In this document: piece after piece, positions 52,501-61,500 of the stretch | Layout of the letters: each line of letters starts with the position of its first letter | Numbering within the stretch: position 1 is the first letter of the stretch | Notes under the pieces: model-generated | Told to the model about the DNA's origin: nothing | What the model saw: only the letters and a program-made list of their open reading frames with translations | Database searches by the model: none | Program-made: the position numbers and the translations under genes | DNA from: Capra hircus | Taxonomy: Eukaryota > Chordata > Mammalia > Artiodactyla > Bovidae | Assembly (NCBI RefSeq): GCF_001704415.2 | Contig: NC_030819.1 | Span: 33,784,575-33,848,574, forward strand | Reading direction: 5' to 3' | Length of the DNA: 64,000 bases

Positions 52501-55500
52501 TAAATAGTGGCTTAATTTTCAGATTTAGAAATTTCTTTTTAAAGCATACTGCTTTTGAAAGACCACTTTAAAGGTTCTCTTAATTCTTTGAAAAATATAT
52601 ATATTTTTTCATTTTAAGGACTTTGTTTTCTGCATGGTGAATCATTAATGTGTTTAACATTTCAGTGACTTGTAATTTTTTTTTGCTTTGTTTGTGTTGT
52701 GAGACATTTTATAAATAAAATTTGGTATCTCAGTAATATGATCTACAAAACAAACGCTAAATATTGGAATTGGCACTAGTAGTTTTTACTGAAGATGGAC
52801 TCAGAAAAGTAGTCGACCATAAATGTCAACTTGGGTCCATTCTGAGATGCATACTGGAAAAATTATAGTCCTGTGTCCATACAGAAAGCCAGGGGACAAT
52901 AGGTTAAACTGTAAGTAACATTTTTTTAATCTCACACTGTTTACCAAAAAAATTACTTATAAACTTTCATTTATAAGTAAGTGAGCACCAAATTAAAGAA
53001 AACTGAATTAAAGAAATATTAGTCTGAAAAGAAATGCTCAAATTTGATTTATCAGTGCTGTGACTGTTATTTAACTTTTAAGCTAACACATTTGGCGCTG
53101 TCGTTATTAGTCTAAATTAATTAATTTGACCATTGTTTTCAGTTTTTAATTTTAAAGAAATATAAACTTACTGAAAATTTTAGCAGAATATGAAATTTTT
53201 AATAGCAGTTAATAGTTGTGCATACCATTTGAAATGCTTTGTTTCTGCTTGTGTTCTCTGCTAAATTTTTTTTTTCCATTGAATCTGTGCTGCTTCTTTG
53301 CCAATGTTTTCCACTATAGAATCTCCATCTCGCAACCTTGCTTCTCGTGAGCGCATTTACAAAAATTATGGTGTAGCTGGGCCTGCCTCTGCTCTCTCAT
53401 CTCTGTCTCACAAACTGAAGGGTGGGTATGCGTGCCTCCACGGATGGGCCATTCTTAATGAACGTAGGAGCTTTCAAGAAAGAAGTTTTAGTTCACTTCA
53501 GTCATTTTCATCTCATTCCATTAAGATTAAAGTTTATCATTTTATTTAAACTTGATATTTTGGGGTAATTTGTGATGTATCTGTTCAATATTGTATTGAT
53601 TATCCTAATTGATATGCCTGTTTACTATATCTGTAGTAAACTTTAGTTTAATTTCGAACCTGTATGAAGTCTTACATAAAATAAGTACATAGAAAGAAAT
53701 GCCTTTGGGGAATTGTAAAGCCCTTATGACCAGAACAGTGATATATGTGTAAGCCTTGAGCACGTTGTGATCTGTAAGAATAGTGTCTTATGTGACAGGT
53801 TAGTCTTAGACTCACTTTTCTGTTTTTTAATATAAAAATGATTTTCCTGTTTTAGTTTTTTATGAGAAAGTTTGATAATATAAGTTTTTTAGTTTACCTT
53901 TGTTTTCAGAGCCATCCTATTTGGCTTGAGTCTTCCTTATATTTTCCTTAGTCGCTTAATTTTAGAAATGTTTAAGCTATTGACAGTTGATAAAATGTCA
54001 GACCATTTTAAAATTTGCTTTGGTCTTTTAAAGTACTGTATATTCCTAATCACATATTTTTATCTTAGAGTAATATTTAACTTTTAAAATCTTGTATTCT
54101 TAAAAATGAGTAAAACAGTTTTATATTTCTCCTTGTTACAGTTGACAGTAATGCTATATAATCTTATGGAATAATTGTAGAACCTGATCTCTGTAGTAGA
54201 TAGTCTGGTGTAACCCATAAGTAGTATATACTATGGCATATCATGTTACAGTAGAGTATTATGGGTGCATTATATTATAGAAGGGTATTATATACCTTTT
54301 ACTTATGATTTTGGCATAAATGCAGATTATTAATGAATTAATATTTAACATTTTTACTAATTTGTTAGAATGTACTAAATTTTTATCCTGCCTTGTATTA
54401 TTTTTTCTTCAGAATTCTTTTGAGATTAAGAAAGTGTCTATTATCACTTAAATTTACACATGATAAACGAGCATCAAACAAAATTAAGTGATGAATGTGA
54501 AAGTATATATGATCAAAAGCTTTTTGACAAAGTGTGTTTTTATTTAGTGACACTTAAAACAGCCATATGACCATTTTTAGTGATATTTATTGTATGCCTC
54601 AAAACGTTTAAACCCCAAACGAAGAAGATACACATTAGTTAGTTAGCATATGGGTTTACCACATTTAGCTAACTTGACATTTTTTTTCAATATATGAAAT
54701 ATATTTTGGAAAACTAACTTTTTCAGCAGGATTCATTTATAATTTGACAAATATATGTCAGGAAGAAGTAATTGTGCATTATTTATGCACCCAGGCTCCA
54801 ACAGGCATTCAGCTGTCACTACTTAACAGATCTAAAAAAATACTCACCATTACTTGAAGCATAGGAATATGATATAGAGCAGCCCACACACTGACCCTCT
54901 CTATATAACAAGCAGTGTTCGCTGGCATGTGATAAATGGTGTTCCTGACATTTGAAGGAGTCTATTGTTTAGCCAATCACAGTAGAGATTTCCTTTGTGA
55001 AGAATTGTGCATCATTAATTAGAAAGCACGCCCCTTTCAGAAAATTCACAAATTGATCTTGTAGAGAGAATGCCAAGTATAAAAGATTAACTACTTATTT
55101 GCTTGGATTCACCATTATGTATGGTTTAGCTCATGAAATAAAGTGATGATGAAGGTATTTCCAGCATCAATCAGTTGGCAAGGACTGGGCTGATATCTAA
55201 TTCTACCAAATACAGTCTTTGGCTTATAAAATCTGACCCTTACACAGCAGTGGCTCCTGTCCCCTCTGCCCTGTGGTGGTGCTAGCCGTAATGGATTTTC
55301 AGAGAATCTGAAGATTGTGACTAGCAGAAGGGAAAAAACAAAATAGGAGTTTATTTACTCACTTAACAAATATTTATCAAATGCTTATTATATTGACCCA
55401 TTCTTGACATGACATCAGTGAAAGGGAGTAACAAACAAAAATATCAACCTTTGTGAGCCTTCCATGAGGAGACAGATTCTATGGCAAAACTCTCTTGCCG

Positions 55501-58500
55501 GATTACTAACTAGAGCATGACTGAACACACACACACACACACGTATGCAAGCAAGCCCCAAAACACTTTACTACTTTTATCCAAGTTTGTTCATTTCGCT
55601 TTAAAAAAGAAAAAGAACAAACTGCAACATAACCAGTTAACAAATTCTTCTCAATTTACTAAGTATCCGTTTTCAAAAAAATACCGAACGCTTCTAGCAA
55701 GATTTATGGATTTTCAGGTTTTTTTGTGCCAGTTGAGTCACTTTGGTCAGATTGCTTTCCTCCTAACAATCATATCACTTGCAATAAAGGCAGGAGTTTT
55801 GATATTAGGCAGGAAAGATAATCTTGAAGGCTGTACCACTTCCCGACAGCAAAGGCATCCTTGCTGTCGTGCCTCTAAAGAAGGCATGAAATAGTAGGAG
55901 GGAGAGACACCAAAGGAGGGCCAGGATGCCGAAAATAAATGGTGTCCATCTAGAAACTCCTAGTGCTTTGCTTGAGAAAAAGCGAGATTATTTTTCTTTT
56001 TATCCTTTTTCTGTTAGCATTCATATGTTAGTAATAAATTATTCTAATCCAATCATAAGAATATTAGAATTATAAAATGTAATCGAACTTTGTCGAGAAA
56101 TCATTCCTCGCTCCCCTTTTTTGCTTTTAATTTTTAAATATTTTTGTCTGTGAAAAGCAACACAAATTTTTTAGTTATTTTTTATTTCACGGTTTAGTAG
56201 ATAAATCGTCAGTAAGTTATAATTGTATTAACAAGTTTCACTATGAAATGGACCATACAGGTGACCGAGGAACCATCTCAGCATCTCCTAGACCAGTGTG
56301 TACGTCGGGAAAACCAGAACTGTCCTCCAAACACAGTAGAGCACTTAAACCTGATGGGCGCATGAGCCGGACTGCCGCCGAGCAGAGGAAGCCCAGGGGC
56401 ACAGAAGGGCTGTCGGCCAGTGAGTCTCTCATGCTGAAATCCGACGCTGCAAAGCTGCGGTCAGATTCTCATAGTCGGTCGTTGTCCCCCAACCACAACA
56501 CCTTGCAGACTCTGAAATCTGACGGGAGGATGTCTTCTGGCTTCAGAGCTGAGTCCCCAGGCCCAGGTTCTCGGTCATCCTCTCCCAAGCCAAAGACGCT
56601 CCCAGCCAATAGGTCTAGCCCATCCGGTGCTAGTTCTCCGAGATCCTCCTCACCACACGATAAAAGCCTACCTCAGAAAAGCACTGCTCCTGTTAAGACG
56701 AAACTTGATCCTCCCCGGGAACGCTCCAAATCAGACTCTTACACCCTTGATCCGGATACCCTCCGCAAGAAGAAAATGCCCCTCACAGAACCCTTGAGGG
56801 GGCGATCAACATCACCAAAACCAAAACCAGTACCAAAGGATTCTAAAGATTCCCCCAGCTCTGAAAACAGAGCTCCCTCTCCCCACGTGGTACAAGAAAA
56901 CCTCCACAGTGAGGTGGTTGAAGTCTGCACCTCAAGTACTTTAAAAACCAACAGCCTAACAGACAGCACCTGTGATGAGAGCAGTGAATTTAAGAGTGTG
57001 GATGAAGGTTCAAATAAAGTGCATTTCAGCATAGGAAAAGCCCCACTGAAAGAGGAACAGGAAATGAGGGCGTCCCCCAAAATAAGTCGAAAATGTGCTA
57101 ACAGGCACACCAGGCCCAAGAAGGAAAAATCCAGCTTTCTCTTCAAAGGAGAGGGATCCAAACCTTTGGAGCCGGCCAAGCAAGCCATGTCCCCTTCCGT
57201 GGCTGAGTGTGCCCGGGCCGTCTTCGCCTCTTTCCTGTGGCACGAAGGCATAGTACATGACGCCATGGCTTGTTCTTCTTTCTTAAAATTTAATCCAGAC
57301 CTTTCCAAAGAACACGCGCCTATAAGAAGTAGCTTAAACAGCCAGCAGCCGACAGAAGAAAAGGAAACCAAATTAAAAAATAGACACTCGTTGGAAATAT
57401 CGTCAGCACTGAATATGTTTAATATTGCACCTCATGGGCCAGACATATCTAAAATGGGTAGCATCAACAAAAATAAGGTGTTGTCCATGCTGAAGGAACC
57501 CCCCCTGCATGAAAAATGCGAAGACGGGAAAGCCGAGGCCACTTTTGAGATGTCCACGCACCACACGACGAAGTCGAAGTCGCCGCTCCCCTTGACGCTG
57601 CAGCACCTGGTGGCTTTCTGGGAAGACATCTCTTTGGCCACTATCAAAGCAGCATCCCAGAATATGATTTTCCCAAGTCCCGGTTCTTGTGCAGTCCTCA
57701 AAAAGAAAGAGTGTGAGAAAGAGAATAAGAAGGCGAAGAAAGAAAAGAAGAAAAAAGAGAAGACCGAAGTCCGGCCCAGGGGTAATCTGTTTGGGGAGAT
57801 GGCCCAGCTGGCGGTAGGAGGGCCAGAGAAAGACACCATCTGTGAGCTGTGTGGGGAGCCCCACCCGTACCCTGTGACGTACCACATGAGGCAGGCTCAC
57901 CCAGGTAAGCGGCGCTTCGGAGTAGTCGCAAGCGCTTTGCGTAAAACACAGATGCGGTAGCTTCCGACTTAAGCTGTTCCATGAATTACCTTAAAGGACA
58001 GGGACACTTTTGCCCAGAATTTATAGTTTTCTTAGAATGTAATTTTTAAAGTGCTTTATCAATGCAGTATAAGTTTTGTGGAAAATAGGTAAAGAAATTC
58101 TAATACTGCGATGGCAAGGCAGTTTAGTACTGTTTCATTTTAGTGTGTCACATTTCTGAGATATTGTTAACTTTTAAAATATTTTACATATTACCCAAAG
58201 GATTGCTATCTCACACAGTAGAAATAACATATCCAAACACACAGGAGAGGTCTCAACGTTAAGTCTCCTTTAACTGTATTGTTTTCCCGTTCAAAACTGC
58301 AAATTAAATTAGATTATATTGATTTCTATGGGCCTCTTCCTGTGAAAGAGATAATCAGCTGTTTCATCAGAAGACAGTATTTTAGATAAATGTAACTATT
58401 TCTATAACAATTGATTAGTATTACAAAATTCACCTATTACTGATTTGGGTAGATGCTTTTCTCTTCCTGAAACCTTTCGTAAAATATGTGATCTGTAAAA

Positions 58501-61500
58501 TTTACTGTTCGTACAGAATGTTTTATATCTATTTGTCCAAATTTATGACACGCTTAAATAAATCTAAATGTTCCCACGTCTTAACATTTCTTTTCATCTG
58601 CGTGTATAGAGTATCTTCAGTATTTTAGACATCATATAGTCGATTACTTTCTGGTCATACATGCATGTTTGCTGATACAACTAACAGCCTGTGGGGGCAG
58701 GGTGAGGGGGGTTAGAAAAAGTGAAAACGTTAGTACTTTGCTTGCTTTCAGAAGGGAAATCTGTCATTTGTGCATAGGTAGCAAGCATCAGACTATTAAG
58801 GACTCTTAGTTCAGTATCTATTTATGGTCTTACTTCAAAGGCTGTGGCCGGTATGCTGGTGGACAAGGTTACAATAGCATCGGGCACTTCTGTGGCGGAT
58901 GGGCTGGTAACTGTGGTGACGGCGGCATAGGGGGAAGCACGTGGTATCTGGTGTGTGATCGCTGCAGAGAAAAATACCTCCGGGAGAAACAGGCTGCTGC
59001 CCGGGAGAAGGTAGTTTTATTTTTTTCTGACTATACTGTGGATGATAAGGATAAACCTTATAAAAAACCTCTTTTTAGCAACATGGATGCTTGTATTACC
59101 ATATGTAAAATAGATAGCCATTGAGGATTTGCTGCACAACTCAGGAAACTCAAACAGGGGCTCTGAAATAACTAGAGGGGTGGGCTAGGGAGGGTGGTGG
59201 GAGGAAGGTTCAAAAGGGAGGGGACATACATATACCTGTGGCTGATTCATGTTGATATTTGACAGAAAACAACAAAATTCTGTAAAGCAATTACCCTTCA
59301 ATAAAAAAAAAAAAAAAAAAAAAAAGCAACAGGGGCTCTGTAACAACCCAGAGGGTTGGGATGGGGAAGGAGATTAAAGAGGGAGGAAAAAAAATCTCTT
59401 TTTAGGATCATGTCATCAGACAACTTCATATAGTTGATATTAAAAATATTATGCTACTCAGTCACCTGCTTACATAATTTAGCTTTCCCTCTTCACCTTT
59501 TCTCTCTCTAAATTCTCTTTTCCTTTTCCTTCTCTTTTTCTGCTGTTTTATCTCCTCTTTTTCTTAATACCTAGTTATATTAAGGATTTACGGAAAGTGA
59601 GGATCGTTCACATTAGTGACACACCTAACTGAAAATATTTGCCAGATACACACACACGCACACGTTATTTACTCTTTTATTTAAATAATTACATCTAGAT
59701 TTTACTAGTTAGGTTTTTAACTTTCACCAAAAAGAGAAAAAAATACAGTTTGTATTTGATATAAATTAGTTTCAGTCAGTTCAGAAACATGAAGTGAATG
59801 TCGTTTTTGGTAATCACTATTATTGTTTTAAAGTAGTTCTACAAGTATTTAATAATTTGTATTATCAACTCAAAAGTATTTAGGTTAAGAAATCTCACAT
59901 TTGAATATAAGCAGGAAAAGATCCCTAAAAATTCTCCCTCCAGGTCAAGCAGTCTAGGAGGAAGCCGATGCAAGTCAAGACTCCGCGTGCCTTGCCCACC
60001 ATGGAAGCCCACCAGGTGATTAAAGCGAATGCCCTCTTCCTGCTGTCGCTGAGCAGCGCTGCCGAACCCAGCATTCTGTGCTACCATCCAGCAAAGCCAT
60101 TCCAGTCTCAACTCCCCAGCGTGAAAGAGGGCATTTCTGAGGACCTTCCTGTTAAAATGCCTTGTCTCTACCTGCAGACATTAGCTAGGTAATGTCACTT
60201 GGCTGCTTTTTTTAAATCACTTTGGAAGTTGCCTGCTGGCATGACTTACCAACCAGCAGTTCCGTTTTAAGAAGCAGAGTTATGTAGTTTGTTTGTCATT
60301 GAACTTATAATTCAGTAAAATGAACAGGAAACAAAAATGAAAATGTGAGACTAAGTACATTTGGGACGTTGGAAAAAATCACCGGGAATGCCAAGTGCAA
60401 CAAGCCTTCAGCTTCAGTCACCTGTTTATTGTACTTAGACTAGCACCTCTGTGTTCCAGTTTGAAAAGGATAGAATCAAATGGTAAAACATATAAAAACT
60501 GATGGCATACTCTATGAATTTTATAATTTCTAGCCCTTTGGGGAATAGATATATTCCCCCCTAACCCACGAAACATCTCATATATCTCTGATCTTTTTCA
60601 AATTTCACTCTAACATGTGTTCCTACCATAAGGTCACTACTTATACTCCAGTAGTCCATGCAAGAAATGTCATCAGCCTGAAGCAAGGCAGTGATGATGG
60701 GGAAACAAGAAGAGAGAATAGTGAAAGGGAACCCAGTGTCCACAGGCCTGAAGGACTGGTCATGGCCGAGGGCTGAGCCCTCTGTGACACCAAGATATTT
60801 TAGCTTAAGGCACCCAGATAGCTGGTGGGATCACTCACTGAAACATTGAAAGATGGAAAAGTTCTCAAAAGGAAAGAAATTCAATTTTGTATTTGAAATG
60901 TTTGTGGTACCTGGAATACCTATGTGTAAAATTATCAGCCTTCTATTTCTTCCTCCTTACATCTGCCGCTATTTTAATACTTTACACTCCTCAATTATAG
61001 ATGTATGAGTTATTTTTGCTTTTACAAAGGAGGTTAAAAATGGAAAGTATCTGTATTACCATAATACTTTAAGTTACTGGGTTTGATTTAATGCAGGCAT
61101 CATCATGAAAATTTTGTGGGCTATCAAGATGACAACCTATTCCAGGATGAAATGAGGTACCTGCGTTCAACATCTGTGCCAGCCCCGTACATATCAGTAA
61201 CCCCTGATGCGAGTCCCAACGTATTTGAAGAGCCCGAGAGCAACATGAAGTCCATGCCACCCAGGTATTTGAGTTACTATATTTTTGTTGAGTCCAGTGT
61301 TTGGTGGAAGAGAGATTTTAAACAGAAGACAATGCTCTAGAGGTTCTTCCATAGTGATGCATCCCTCTATCTCAGGAAGGAAGTCACGTCAACTGTCCTG
61401 ACTATTAGAGCAGTAAGAAAAGGCATGCGTTCCTGAATCAGGTGAGGTCTTTGATAGCAGATCCAGTTGGAGAGCACAGATCACCTTTATTCCAATTAGT

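Larger units (their letters stand above)
41997..53319 (+). other. MYCBP2: MYCBP2 intron, 11.3 kb (largest in window)
   Basis: GT-AG intron. 42.0-44.2 and 44.4-46.4 kb are AT-rich and unassigned. 46.4-52.3 kb is repeat-rich (AT run, MLT1-like LTR, L2, Bov-A2, L1, Bov, L2; entered separately). 52.3-53.3 kb shows nothing. An undetected phase 1/1 exon cannot be excluded. Confidence 0.82.
59011..59943 (+). other. MYCBP2: MYCBP2 intron with tandem L1 tails
   Basis: 933 nt, GT-AG. Two L1 3' pieces (entered separately), then a CT-rich tract at about 59480-59560 and a short AC run at about 59648-59664. Confidence 0.87.

Noticed and set aside
55517..55894. 125-codon open frame on the plus strand before exon 18.
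   Set aside because: It starts in an AC microsatellite, shows no recognisable protein features, and has no splice sites that would join it to MYCBP2 in frame.
56248..56260. ATG at 56248 as the start of a separate 570-codon gene ending at 57960.
   Set aside because: The ATG is in the intron before a consensus acceptor at 56260, and the stop at 57958-57960 lies beyond a strong donor at 57905. Both ends splice in frame to MYCBP2 exons.
56739..57982. Open frames of 82-210 codons on the minus strand over the large exon (for example 56739-57371 and 57403-57900).
   Set aside because: They are antisense shadows of the GC-rich, codon-biased exon 18. No splice context, no recognisable domain, and the plus-strand frame is clearly MYCBP2.
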